Below are positions 27,601 through 40,876 of a stretch of 64,000 nt of DNA, one piece after another. Within the stretch, counting starts at the first letter, position 1, and each line of letters starts with the position of its first letter. The translations under genes were made by a program, and so were the position numbers. Origin of the DNA: Tetrahymena thermophila SB210 (taxonomy: Eukaryota; Ciliophora; Oligohymenophorea; Hymenostomatida; Tetrahymenidae); contig NW_002476315.1 of assembly GCF_000189635.1 (NCBI RefSeq), forward strand, positions 127,567 through 191,566. The letters are read 5' to 3'. Below the pieces are notes generated by a model. The model saw only the letters and a list, made by a program, of their open reading frames with translations. It did not search any database and had not been told where the DNA came from.

Positions 27601-30600
27601 ACTTTTATAAACTACCACTGATGATTACTAAAATATAGAATTTATCTCATGTTAGGACTCATCATAGATTATTGTTTGCAGTATATCAATAACCCAATTT
27701 GTAATAGTTACTAAGTAAATTAACTAATTTACTATTTAGAGTATTTAGATAACTGATTTTGCTACTCAATTTCAAATATCGATTGATGAAAAATTCTAAA
27801 CTATCTTTTTATACTCAGATTAAATCTAAATTTTTAGCTTTAAAGGAATTTTTATAAAGTAATATTAGCTCTATACATAATTTACTTCTTTTTCTATAGC
27901 AACTACAAGCATTTTATTCTAATCAAATATATGTAAAATTTAATTCAATTAATCTAAAATTCATTTAATTTGTTAATAAATAATAAATAGATATATTCTT
28001 AGTAGACAGAAAAACTTAAGTGTTATAGTACAATAATATTTCAGCACCATCAGGTTTATTTATTGAAAAATATATCTATTTAGAATACTTTGATTATATA
28101 GTATTATTTACAAATCTTAGTATTTATGCATAAATTTATGTTTACGACTATTGGTCTTTATAAAATATAGCAAAGGTAAGTGGTAGTTTTGCATCAAACT
28201 AAATAGGTAATGTTGTGGATATGTTTTTTGATTATAGTTCTATTTACTTGGCATATTTAGATACTTATGGAAATATTTACATGATTCGGTTATATGATGA
28301 TTTCTCAATTTTAAATAATTATAAAATCACAGAAGTATTTGATAGAAATGAATAATTAGTTGGTTTTTCTTTTGATAATATAACTAATAATTTATTAGTA
28401 TATAGCACCAATACTATTTATTAAATTGATATAAGCTAAGCAGGATATAGTTATGAAGTACAATAGAGTGAGCCAAGTAATTTATTTACTTTAATACCAT
28501 TAAAGGGATAAACATTAAATTTTGAGTTTTTGTTTTTTAACAATGATAATGTATTATTCAGATATTCAAAACAAAAAATTCTTTTTGAAGACTTAATAAA
28601 TAATTCTTAAATTATTGATTTGAATTACTATGATCCCTATGATACTTTATTAATTGCTTTAATTGACTCTATTTTATTATATAAAAATTATTAAAATTTA
28701 AAAGCTAATAATGATACTCCATAGTTTTTGGTTTTAGAATAAATCTAATTCTTTAAGTTTCTATAATTTAATTTAATTCTGACATATGACAAAAAAATAA
28801 TTTATTGTGATATATTAACTGGATAAATTATAGATTTTGTTTAGCTTTAAGCTTAAGTTGTTGTAACATCTCATATTTGTAGTGCAGATAAAAATAAAAT
28901 ATTAATTGGATTAAGTAACGGGCAGGTTTTACACTATGATTTGAATGATTTGAGCTAAAAGTATTATAATATTTAAAATACTAATCAATTTAACACATCA
29001 ATAATATCAATAATTTTAGTTGAAATATAATATTAAAATTAAATAGCTTATTCAGTTACAAATGGTGGAATATTGCTAATTGTAGATATCACTTAAAAAA
29101 AATTAGTTTAAGAATTAAATCTTATAGATTTAGCCAAAGAAGATCCTTCTATCATCTTAAAAGATTTTGCACTAGATTATAAATATTCAAGATATATTTT
29201 TGTTTTTAATGGATAAAAGAAAGCTTATGTTTGGAATTTCTCAATCAACAAATTAGAAAAATCTCTCGTTCTTACAAAAAAATAAGGAAATTAATTAAAA
29301 CTAATCAACAATTATTTAATAGCATTTTGCACTTTTTAGCTAAATATTTTCTATGTTTCTGATTAAATATCTCTACTAACAATTATTAAAAGAAATTTCG
29401 CATATGATTAAATAACAGATTACTAAATAATAAATGATAATATCGTTGTTATATTTTTTATTATCAAATATGAAGTATTTTTAATTTAAAAAAATTCCAA
29501 TAGGTTGATATTTTAATAATTTTACTCAAATCCAAGATATTTAGGCTCAATATATAATTAAGAAGATCATACATTTAAGCTATATGGGTTGCATGAAACT
29601 GGAGTATTTGAAAATAATTTTAGCATTTCTCTGTATGATAGCGACTAAATAAAGTAATGTTCTACCATTGTATAAGATAATGACGTCTCGTAACTAAACT
29701 AAAAAATTAAAAGTATCTCTCCAAAGTAGGATTTGTAATATGCATTTTTTGGATCAACTACCGAGAATCAGTAAGATTGGATAAATATAATTTAGCTTTC
29801 AGTAAAAAGTGAATAATTCATAAACATAAATCGTTAGATTAATGACTAGTACCTGACAAACTCGATTTTCTTATTCTACCCATAACAAGAAAGTAATAAC
29901 TTGCTGATAACTAATGAAACCTTTTCATATTTTTAATAATCATAATTGCTTATTTTTAACTATAATTTAGTTTTTCTAAACTAATAATAAACTAATGCAA
30001 CAATTAATAATAATATTGAGACAGTTATTTGGTAGAATATAACTATATATGGTTAATGTCTTGATAAAATATAAATAAATTTATCAAATATTAATACATT
30101 AATTTTTTAATCTATTAAAATATAACAACTATTCTTGTGTAGTAAAAATACCAGAAAAAATCCATAGCTTTAGTTTTTCAGTTTTTAAAACATATCTTAA
30201 ATCTTCATTTATGATTTATAAATAACTAGCCTTTAACTAGACTCAAGAATAAATTTTACTCTTTTTAATTTTAATTAAATCTAAAGTATATCGATTGATG
30301 GATTGAATATAACTAAAAATCAGAATATAAGTTCACTCTTTTAATTTATTTAAATAAATAATATTATGATAAAAAATATTAATTTAATTGAAAATTCAAA
30401 TTTTATGAATGATAATAATGCTAGTTAAGTATCTTATATAGATAAAACTAAATTAGAATCTTTATAAAGTGATTCAGTTTTTAACTTCTTTGGGTGTGAG
30501 CAAGTAATAATTAGTAATTCGCTCTTTTAAAGTAACAATCAAATTTAATTGATAAAGTCATTTAGTAAATATTTACTGAATAATTAATTAACAGTTCTGT

Positions 30601-33600
30601 TCGATGATATAATTGAATTAATTGATTTATAAATTATCTCAAACATAAACCCTAACTAATATATTTTAATGATATAAAGCTCTTATGTATCTTAATCAAA
30701 TGTTATATACTAATAGAATCAAGGTGCCTTCATAATAAGTTAATCATAAAATGTATCAATTAATGAAAGCTAATATTCAAACAACTATGCTTAAAATGGT
30801 GGCGCGATTCATTTATCAAATATTTATAGCTAAATAAGTTTTACTAATTGTTTATTTTAAAATAATACTGCTTAAAGTAGCGGTGGAGCTCTCTACTTTG
30901 AGGATATAGGATCTACATAAATATATTTTGATCTAAAAACATTAATAAAATAAAATAAAGCTCTTATAGGAGGTGGATTAAGAATAGTTCAAACTAACCT
31001 AAGCAGTTTGATACTTCCTTCAGATTTTCCATTTAAAATAAATGTCATAGAAAATAATGCAAGTATATATGGAGATAATTCTGCTACTTATCTCCAAAAA
31101 CTAGTTATATAAAATGCAAATTCTAAAGAATCTTAAAACGGTTATTCTTTTAGATTTTATGATGAATTAAATTAATTGCCTTAAATTTATAAAAAACAAT
31201 ACTCATCTTTAGTAGATATCAAAGATTTCTAAAGTGGTGGCTAGCTTTAATTAAAGATTTAAATTGTTGATAATTATAACCGTTATCTTTCATTTTCTCT
31301 AGAAGATTTATAAAATAATTAATACCCGAGTGATATATAAGAGGAGCTAAAGAGTATTCAAATTACGATTAATAACCTAAATACAAACTAAACTTAGCTT
31401 ATTGGAGAGAGGATTTTAAATTATATTTAATTTGATAGTGTAAGTTCATCATTTTTATTGACAGGACTTTAAGTATAAGGCGCTTTATAATCTTTGTAAT
31501 ACTTCTCATTAGATTCTAATATATATAGTAATTCATAAATATAGCTGCCAATACTTTTATAAATATATTTTAGAGAATGTTTGATTGGTGAAATAATTGA
31601 ATATTAAGTAAATTAAATAATGGTATGTAAAATTTGCTCATAAGGTTAATATTCTCTATTAGATCCATAGTTATTATATTAATAGTCATAAGAAAAGTAA
31701 TCTTAAGTGAATAATTAATGCAAAAATTGTCCATAATCTGCTAAAGAATGTTAAGGCTCTATTATATAACTAAAAAATGGGTATTGGAGATAAAATAATT
31801 TGACAGATGAAATAGTTGAATGTAATTCATAAATAGAGTCATGTTAAGCAGAAAATCCTTCATCTATTAATTTATGTAAGATAGGTTATATTGGTCCCTT
31901 ATGTTAAGGATGTGATAATTTAGGAGAAATTTGGCATGGAATTCGTTATAGTGAGACAACTAAATAGGGTGAATGTTCTGAATGCTCTCCAATAATATTT
32001 GAATAAATTTACTTTTTGCTTAAAATGATTACAATGATAATATATTTTACACTTGCTACCTTTAAATTTATTTCTCAATTTAAATACACATAAACATGTT
32101 ATTATTTAAGACAAATTAAACTTTTACCAGTTTCAAAAAGCTCTATAGATGACTATTCTGGATTTTATTTAAAGATAATAATAAACTACTACCAACTTTC
32201 CTCTCTTCTAATATCTCAACCTTAAATAATAAAAGTTGATATCAATTTTCTAAACATCTTTTTTGGATAAACAAATAGATATTTAAGTCTAGGCGTTGAT
32301 TGTATGTTTAGCGCAGATAGAATTAGAAAATATGGAAAAGTAGTTTTCTTCTCTCTAGTATAATTTTTAGTGATTTTTTAATAGTTTTTCTTTACTTTAT
32401 TAATGTTAAAAACTATTTAATTATGTTTTTCAAAAAAAGTAAAAACCTATCATTTTTTAACTTTTTTCCATATTTTTTTAATCTTCTTTTAGATAAGCTA
32501 AATATCTTATTTTGTTAAGAGCTTAACTTGCAAGTTTGTAGGTAGCTAATCATTAAATCCTTATGATTTAAATACGCAATGTCATGATTAAGATACAGTT
32601 AAATTTGTATTTCCCTATTCAATATTTATGCTATTTTTTTGGACAATAATGCCTATATTTTTTTTAATAAAAATATACTAAAACAAATTAAGATTGGATG
32701 AGTGCAGAATTAAATATTTATACGGATATTACTATGGTGAAATGAAGAAATAACATTTTTATTGGGAATTTGTCAGGATTTATTTGAAAATAATCTTAAT
32801 CTATATTTAAACTTTACTAAGTTAAACAAGCTAATTTACATAAAATTCAATTTTAATAATAATTGCAATTTATTTAATGTCACTTAAAAAATTAAATCCT
32901 TTCATTTCTTAAAGTATTCATTCTAGTGAAATGTAAGGATACTCATTATTAATTTTAAAAATATATTTGAATTCAATAAATAGTGATTCTAATAATCTAT
33001 AAAAATTTATAGAAATTGTCACAGTTTTGATAGATTATATTTTTATACTAATTTGTGGATTCACAATTGCAATCCATAAAGCTAAAAAAATTAATAACTT
33101 ATCTAGTAAATTTATAAGATTCTTACTGAAAATATTTTTGACCAAAAAATAATTTGAAAAATAAATAGCTAGTTCAAAAACTTCATTTAAAACATTCCTT
33201 AAATGGAAATTTGTTCAGAAAAATTTAATTAAAATCCTTTAATTAAAAATATCTTAAAATATTAATATAGTGTCATTAAGATAAAGTTAAAGAGTAAATA
33301 GCATTCAAACAGATCTTTAATAAAGCTGTAATTTTTTTATTTATTTATCTATTTATATTTTTAAATATTATATCCTTAAATAGCATTTATTGGATTAGTA
33401 AAGAGGCCAAAGTTAAGCTAAAGCAACCCTTTTTAATATTCTGAAAATTAAATTTATTAGAAGCATAAAAGTAAAAGTATCTTCAGATAAAAATAAATTA
33501 CTACCACAAATTAGAGTTATTAAAATGGTACAGTTGAAATTATAATGGAATCTAATGATAATTCTGAATTAAATGAGTTTGATTCTAAAAAATAATAAAT

Positions 33601-33664
33601 TCGTAGAATAACTTCTGATTCTCCAATCACGAATTACAACTTTAACAATTTGACATTTGATTGA
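24692..33664 (+). CDS. Giant secreted/membrane-anchored Cys-rich and beta-helix protein
   Basis: Four exons (24692-27932, 27991-32339, 32493-33327, 33384-33664) join in phase to 2,901 residues. The start has a signal peptide (MNYLNLLFFAYLIVSMTLQ), followed by a furin-like Cys-rich stretch (CDLGCQTCSSS, CLECYDGYLLD). A very long region follows of beta-rich repeats reminiscent of propeller or Ig-like surface modules. Near 30.7-31.1 kb are parallel beta-helix motifs of the polymorphic outer-membrane type (NGGAIHLSN, SGGALYFED, IGGGLRI). A second Cys-rich block (CKICSQGQYS, GYWR, GYIGPLCQGCD) precedes several membrane helices from about 32.0 kb and a cytoplasmic tail. The architecture matches very large ciliate surface proteins of unknown role; adhesion, particle capture or mating-type-like recognition are possibilities only. 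It lies on the strand opposite to the five four-helix genes around it. Confidence 0.85.
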
Positions 33665-34781
33665 AATTTTTATTCTCAATTAAAACTAAACAATTTATCT
33701 TTTTTTCTTCATAGCAAAAAAACTTTTTAAAAATTTAAACAATGATTATCTTTTAAAATTTAACTTAATTATTGTCTTTATTTATATTAATCAAATGTAG
33801 TTAAATAAATTATTTGATACCTTTAATTTATTTTTTATGATTTAAAAAAAGATATTTATTAAATTAGAAGACTAAGATTATGAATTTTAAAATGTATGAA
33901 AGACCTTATTTAAGAATCGCATTTTGAAGAGTTACACTCTAAAAATTTCATATCATAATCTACAATTTTTTATATCAATAAAATATAACTTGTTTTTGAA
34001 ATGTATTTATTAAAGAAATTTTCTAAAATTTGTTTTGAATCTATATTTCTTGAACCATATTAGTAAAACTTACTTTGAATTTTTGAGTCAGAGTCATAAA
34101 AACTTGGACTAATTTCGAGGACTATATAAACTTTATCAAAATTTAAAAATAATACTTACAATCTTAACAATTAAAAATATTTAGTCCACTTACTTTGATA
34201 AATGGTAAATTAATATTAAATTTAAATTCTAAATATTTATTTATTTGGATTTCATAAATAAATTATTAAAATTTTTTAACTATTTTCAAAATATGATTAA
34301 AATTTTATCAATAGATTTGGCAGGGTAATAAGATAAATAGTAGGATATTATGATATTATGATAAATGAATATTTTATAAATAAAAATAATACTTTTTTTA
34401 CAAAAAAATAAAATGTCATTATTAATATAAAATAAATGATTATTTTTTTGATTCCTATTTTATTTATTTAGAATTTTAAAGATGTAGTCATATTTGTTTA
34501 AGTAATGATTTCAAATATTTATCTTTAAAAATTTTTAAATAGATCAATTTACTTTTCTATTTTATTTTCAAAATAAATACTAAAATAAATTATAAATTTG
34601 AAAAACTATTAAGTAAGTACAGAATATTTTTTGTTTTTTAATATAATTTATAATATTAAAGATTTAAAAGTGTTTGTAATCCTCTAAATTAGGATTTAAT
34701 AATTGAATAAATTTTAATAATTAATCTTATAAATGATACAAATTTAACAATATGGAAAAAGCGATAAATTAGATTTTAGCT
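33665..34781. other. Intergenic A+T-rich DNA
   Basis: Convergent 3' flanks of the giant gene and copy C. From about 34610 the sequence is shared with the 3' flanks of copies D and E, marking the edge of the duplicated unit. Confidence 0.55.
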
Positions 34782-35748
34782 TCAAGAACTTACAGGCTAG
34801 CCTAACACAAATTCTTAATTTTATTTTACATTTTAAGGATGTTATTGAATTAAAAGATGTGGTATGTATGGTTGCTAGTTATTTTAATTATAAAGATTAT
34901 AGCTTTATTAAGGCAATGCTTGTTAAATAACTGGTTAAAAAAATACCATTTGTCCTTATTAAGCTTGGCTTTATAAATTATTTTTTATTTCTTAATCAAC
35001 TTTTTAGGTAGCTTGAACATGCTTAACTTTGAATAAAATAATCAAAGTAGCTGCAGAAAATATCCAAACCTAACCTAAACAAAAGCTAACAATTTATAGA
35101 ACAAACATATCTTCCCAATTATCAATTTTCAGAGTATCAAATTAGTAACAACTTTATTGATCTTATTAATATTTGCATTCTGAGATAATGATTTTTATAG
35201 AATTATAAATCATCATGTTAACCAAATCCCCACTTTATTCCATTTCACTACAGCTAGGATAATAGTTTTATAAATTAAACTCAATGAGCCAAGCATCTAC
35301 ATACCCATCATGTCTAATTAATTGGCCTTTTTTAGAAAACATTATTTAATATTTATTTACTATATAAGTTAAAATGTTGTTTACCACAATATTTGTCAAA
35401 GCAACCTAAAAGAAAACTTACAAGCTAGATAATTAATGGAGCGTACATGATAGATTTAACTACTAGCAATAAGAAAAAAAGCAAATGAGTCAATTATTTA
35501 GTTTTTAGTAGATAGATTGTTAAGATCTCAAACAAGATTGAGATTGCTGCAAATATTATAATACTCAATTATACATCTGTTAAATAAGAATATTTGTCTC
35601 TCAAATTTTTTGAAGAAATTATAGCTGTAACTGCGTAAGCAAGAAATAGTAATGTCAAAACAAAGTAAAGCTTGAAAAGAGTCTTTGTATTTTCTTCGTA
35701 GTTTTATTTTATTTTTTTATTTTTTTCTTCACCAAAATTTTAAATCAT
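34782..35748 (-). CDS. Tetraspanin-like four-helix membrane protein, family copy C
   Basis: ATG at 35748, a 58-nt phase-1 intron in the YCG glycine codon, 302 residues, TGA at 34782-34784. TM1 begins with KTLFKLYFVLTLLFLAYAV; TM3 ends at FDKYCG; the large loop holds NYYPSCSEME, SECKYQQDQQSCYQFDTL; TM4 follows MFVLQIVSFCLGQVWIF. The tail is Gln/Pro-rich and ends FVLGQPVSS. It is nearly identical to copy E, including intron and both flanks, so the pair results from a recent duplication or has been homogenised. Confidence 0.82.
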
Positions 35749-37585
35749 TAGCCAATATGTTGGTTTATTTTTTTGCTTTTTATTATTTGATTTTTAATTA
35801 AATATTTATGTATATTTGATTTAAATTCTGAAGTATTTAATGGAAACAATTATTTATCTTCATAATAAATATAAAATATGATAAAAATAAATTAGCTATA
35901 TTACTCTTTGTGGTTAAAATAGATACCTGATAAGAATCTGATTAATGATAAGATATTATCAGATTTTTAAATAAGGGTTTACATTAGTTAAATTTTTTAA
36001 TTAAAAATAGAAAAGAAAAAAACAAGTCTCTTATGATTAAAGAAGTAAATTTTTTGACTTACTAATTTTTTCTAAATAAGTTGAGTTAAAATTTTAAAAT
36101 GAAGATTTAATTTTTATGCAAACTCAAAGTAATCTAAGTAATATTAATAAAATACAACAAGACTTAGAATTTTAAAGAAGATTTCAAAAATCAAGTAATT
36201 ATTTGTTAATTGAAATTGTTTGAATAAAGTAAATAAATTCTTTTACAATTTGCGAAAATCAAATTTATTTTTGATCAATTTTATAAATATTAATTTTAAT
36301 CAATTCTAAGTTAAGTTTAAATAATTCCAAAAATTTGTAATCTTTCAACTAAATTGCACATTTAAAAATTAAACTAATTATTGATTGATTATCACTTATT
36401 TTACAAACGCAAAAATTTGAAAAAATTTACTTTTTTTATTTCTAAAGAAATGTAACATAATTTGTTTTTGAATGATTAAAAAGACTAAAATAAAAAAACG
36501 ACTTAGATTATTTAAAATTGTATTAAATACTATTTGGCAAACTTTATTAATTGATAAATATATTTTTAAACAAAATAATTTTAAAAAAAGCAGCATATTA
36601 ATTTAATTTTAATACAATAATAATAATTAGTTAGAAAACATAAAATTTATATTGCCTGCTTTAAGAGTGAAATTAACTTCTTAAATAAATTATAAATAAT
36701 TTCGTTTCTTTTATAATTTATAAAAATAATTAATTAAGAAATAGATGTCTCTATTTATCTATCTATTTAACTAACTATCAAAATTAAACGAAATTTAGAA
36801 TATAATATTCTTAGATAGTTTTTTATTAAAATTATAATATTTACTTAAGTTCCTCACTTATTAAACAATTTATATTAAGGGCCAAAATAATAATTTCAGA
36901 TTAATTTATTATTTATATATAATTGTGATTTAAAAAAATATAGTTAATGTAGAAAATACGTTAAGGTTGCCTAAATTTTAAATAATCTAGAATTTAAATT
37001 TGAGGAACTATACAAACTACCTAAAAGCAATAACATTGACATCTAAAAAAATCAATCTTACTCCTATAATTAGAAATTTAATTATGATATAATGAATGCT
37101 ATTTTTGTATTTTATTTTTTTAAATTTTTATATGCATATAAACAATAAATTAAAAAAAGTTATTGTAGATAAAAAAGAAATATTTCTTTATTCTTTTGAT
37201 TTCTATTTTAATAACTTTAAATTTTAAGACTTTATCCAAATTTGTTTTAGCAATTATATCAATTGTTTATCTATGCAAATATAAAGATAGATCCATTCAT
37301 TTTTTTATTTTATTGTCAAAATACAAAAGGAAATTAATTATAAATTTTAAAAGATTTTTATTATAAAATTATTAAGTAAAGTAAGCAATTTTTTTTTGTT
37401 ATAAAATAAATCTTAGTATTAAATATTTATAAGTATTTATAATTCTCTAAATTAGAATTTATTTTAAGGAAAATACTTTTATTATTTTATCAATTAAATT
37501 TCAAAAGAATATAATCTTACAAATTATCAAAAATAAATTTAAACAATATATAAAAAGTGATAAATTAATTATAAACAATTTTGCT
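35749..37585. other. Spacer between copies C and D
   Basis: 5' flank of copy C and 3' flank of copy D. Carries the second copy (36949-36976) of the 28-nt dispersed motif. A minus-strand open frame at 36396-36596 is compositional and is not called. Confidence 0.5.
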
Positions 37586-38549
37586 TCAAGAATTTACAGG
37601 CTAGCCTAAAGTACATACTTAATTTTATTCTACATATTAAGGAAGTTAAACAGAGTGATTAGGTGGTATGCATACTTGCTAGATATTTTAATTATGAGGA
37701 TTTTAGTTTTATTAAGGTAGTGCTTGTAAATTAACTGGTTAAACAAATACCATTTGTCCTTTATATGTTTGGCTTTGTAAATTATTTTTTATTTCTTAAT
37801 TTACTTATTAGGTAGTTTGAACATGCTTAGCTTTGAATAAAATAATCAAGGTAGCTGCAGAAAATATCCAAACCTAACCTAAGCAAAAACTAATAATTTG
37901 TGGTACAAACATATTTTCCCAATTATCAATTTAAAGAGTATCAAACTGGTAACAATTTTGTTATTCTATAAATTAGCATTCTGAGGTAATAATTTCTATA
38001 GAACTATAAATCATTATGTCAACCAAATCCCCACTGGATTACATTTAACTACAGCTAGGATAATATTTTTCTAAAGCAAAAATAATGAACCAAGGAGCAA
38101 CATACCCTTCATGTCTAATTAATTAGCCTATTTTAGAAAAAATTATTTAATATTTATTTAATAGATCTGTAAAAATGTTGCTTACCACAATATTTATCAG
38201 AGGACCCTATAATAAAACTGACAAACTATATGATTAGCGGAGAGTACACGATACACTTAACTACTAGCAATAAGAAAAAAAGCAAATGAGTCAATTATTT
38301 AGTTTTTAGTAGAAAGATAGTGATGATCTCAAATAAGATTGAGATGCTTGCAAGTACTATAATGCTCAATTATAGATCTTCATTATATAAATATTTGTCT
38401 CTCAAATTTTTTGAAGAAATTAATGCAGTAACTGCATAAGCAAGGAAGAGTAGAGTCAAAAATAAATATAGCTTGAATAGAGTCTTTGTATTTTATTCAT
38501 AGCATTAGTTTATTTTTTTGTTTTTTTCCTAATCAAAATTTTAAATAAT
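37586..38549 (-). pseudogene. Tetraspanin-like family copy D, start codon lost
   Basis: The frame is intact for 301 codons from the position of the family's initiator to TGA at 37586-37588, with the same 58-nt phase-1 intron, all loop cysteines and a conserved end TLGQPVNS. However, the codon aligned with the ATG of copies C and E (positions 38547-38549) reads ATT, and no other in-frame ATG lies close upstream or in the first part of the frame. Absence of TGA or frameshifts means the loss is recent, or translation starts from a non-AUG codon or an unseen upstream exon. Sequence otherwise resembles C and E but is clearly more diverged than those two are from each other. Confidence 0.65.
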
Positions 38550-39405
38550 TACTAATCTATCAATCAATCTAAGTTTCTGTTTGTTTATTTTTTTGCTTTT
38601 TATTATTTGATTTTTAATTTAACTAATTATATAGGTTTATTTTAAATTCTGAAGTTTTGTAGATAGATAATTTTTATCTCTTTTTGTAATTAATAACATA
38701 CCAGAAAAATAGACTAGTAACACTATTTTTAGTTAAAATAGACCAACCACACTTGAATATGATTAATAATAAGAATTTTAAATTTAAATTAAAAATAGAA
38801 AATAAAAGAGCGTCTCTTTGATAAATGAAAATTTGTTTGACAAACTATTTTTTTCTAACATAATTTAGCTATTATTTTTGAAGTAAAATAAAAGTATTTA
38901 TGCAAACTCAAAGTACTCCATTAAAAAATAATCAAATAAAATTAGACTAAATATTTTAAGGAATATTTCGAAAATCGAGTAATTATTTGATGATTTCAAC
39001 TGTTTTGAGTAAAATAATCAAGTTCTTCTATTTTAATTTGGTGTATATCTAATTTATTTTGGCTTAATTTTAAAATAGATCATTTTAATCTATACTAAAT
39101 TAAGATTAAATAATTCCAAAAATTTGTACTTTTTCAACTTAATTTAACTTTCAAACATAAATCATAAAATATAAAGGATATTGGCAATGCGGCGTCAAAA
39201 ATATAATTCACCATTTTATCATTTTTACACGTTTTATTAAGTACAGAATATTTTTTGTTTGTAATATAATTTTTAATATTAAAGATTTTAAAGTATTTAT
39301 AATCCTCTAAATTAGAATTTAATAATTAAATAAATTTTTCATAATTAATCTTATAAATGATAAAAATTAAACAATATGTAAAAAGCGATAAATTAGATTT
39401 TAGCT

Positions 39406-40372
39406 TCAAGAACTTACAGGCTAACCTAACACATATTCTTAATTTTATTTTATATATTAAGGATGTTATGGAATTAAAAGAGGTGGTATTTATGGTTGCT
39501 AGTTATTTTAATTATAAAGATAAAAGTTTTATTAAGGCAATGCTTGTTAAATAACTGGTTAAAAAAATGCCATTTGCCCTTATTAAGCTTGGCTTTATAA
39601 ATTATTTTTTATTTCTTAATCAACTTTTTAGGTAGCTTGAACATGCTTAACTTTGAATAAAATAATCAAGGTAGCTGCAGAAAATATCCAAACCTAACCT
39701 AAACAAAAGCTAACAATTTATAGAACAAACATATCTTCCCAATTATCAATTTTCAGAGTATCAAATTAGTAACAACTTTATTGATCTTATTAATATTTGC
39801 ATTCTGAGATAATGATTTTTATAGAATTATAAACCATCATGCTAACCAAATCCCCACTTGATTCCATTTTACTACAGCTAGGATAATATTTTTATAAATT
39901 AAACTCAATGAGCCAAGCACCTACGTACCCTTCATGTCTAATTAATTGGCCTTTTTTAGAAAACATTATTTAATATTTATTTACTAGATAAGTTAAAAAG
40001 TTGTTTACCACAATATTTGTCAAAGGATCCTAAAACAAAACTTACAAGCTAGATAATTAATGGAGGGTACATGATAGACTTAACTACTAGCAATAAGAAA
40101 AAAAGCAAATGAGTCAATTATTTAGTTTTTAGTATATAGATTGTTAAGATCTCAAACAAGATTGAGATTGCTGCAAATATTATAATGCTCAATTATACAT
40201 CTGTTAAATAAGAATATTTGTCTCTCAAATTTTTTGAAGAAATTATAGCTGTAATTGAGTAAGCAAGGAATAGTAATGCCAAAACTAAGTATAGCTTGAA
40301 AAGAGTCTTTGTATTTTCTTCGTATTTTTATTTTATTTTTTTATTTTTTTCTTCACCAAAATTTTAAATCAT
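39406..40372 (-). CDS. Tetraspanin-like four-helix membrane protein, family copy E
   Basis: ATG at 40372, a 58-nt phase-1 intron, 302 residues, TGA at 39406-39408. Segments: TM1 from TLFKLYLVLALLFLAYSI, TM2 LSIIIFAAISILFEIL, TM3 ending FDKYCG, loop with YYPSCSKME, SECKYQQDQQSCYQFDTL, TM4 from MFVLQIVSFCLGQVWIF, Gln/Pro-rich tail ending YVLGQPVSS. Near-identical to copy C. A short frame on the opposite strand (39357-39554) is antisense to the Gln-rich tail and is not a gene. The sequence upstream of its 5' flank is interrupted by the insertion at 40471. Confidence 0.82.
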
Positions 40373-40603
40373 TAGCCAATTCAAAATATTTTATGTTGGT
40401 TTATTTTTTTACTTTTTATTATTTGATTTTTAATTACTATTTATGTATATTTAATTTAAATTCTGAAGTACAGTGCTACCTATAAATTACTAGACTCCCG
40501 TTAGAGAATTTACAATCGGAGCATTTTTAGATCAGTACAGGTAAAAAAATAAATATATAAAAAGTCTAAAAAGTCTAAAAGTCTAAAAAGTCTGAAAACC
40601 TAT

Positions 40604-40692
40604 AAACTCTAAATATTTATAAACCCTGATTTTCTAAAAAAGTTCAAAATTGTAAAACTCTAAATATTTATAAACCCTGATTTTCTAAAAAA
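40604..40692. repeat. Direct repeat of 38 nt, two copies
   Basis: The sequence beginning aaactctaaatatttataaa and ending ttttctaaaaaa occurs at 40604-40641 and again at 40655-40692, separated by 13 nt. It lies inside the insertion-like segment. Confidence 0.8.
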
Positions 40693-40828
40693 ATTTTTTT
40701 ACTCTCAAAATTTGAAAAAAGGTTTCTGTCTGTATTTTGATTAATTTTTGTAAAATATAAGAAATCAAATAAAAAGAAAATAATTAAGATTTAGAAAAAA
40801 AAAAATTTTCATTAGTAATATAAAAATT

Positions 40829-40876
40829 ATTTGAAATATCACAAATCATGATATCATGATCTGTGATATTTCAAAT
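40829..40876. repeat. 48-bp near-perfect palindrome
   Basis: Arms atttgaaatatcaca and tgtgatatttcaaat flank a core atcatgatatcatgat that is itself palindromic; 23 of 24 symmetric pairs match (only 40844/40861 differ). There is no spacer. Such a sequence can extrude as a cruciform and is unusual in this otherwise unstructured A+T-rich DNA. Confidence 0.9.

Noticed and set aside
39357..39554. Plus-strand frame of 65 codons
   Set aside because: Antisense to the Gln-rich tail of family copy E; the minus-strand frame is supported by four paralogues.
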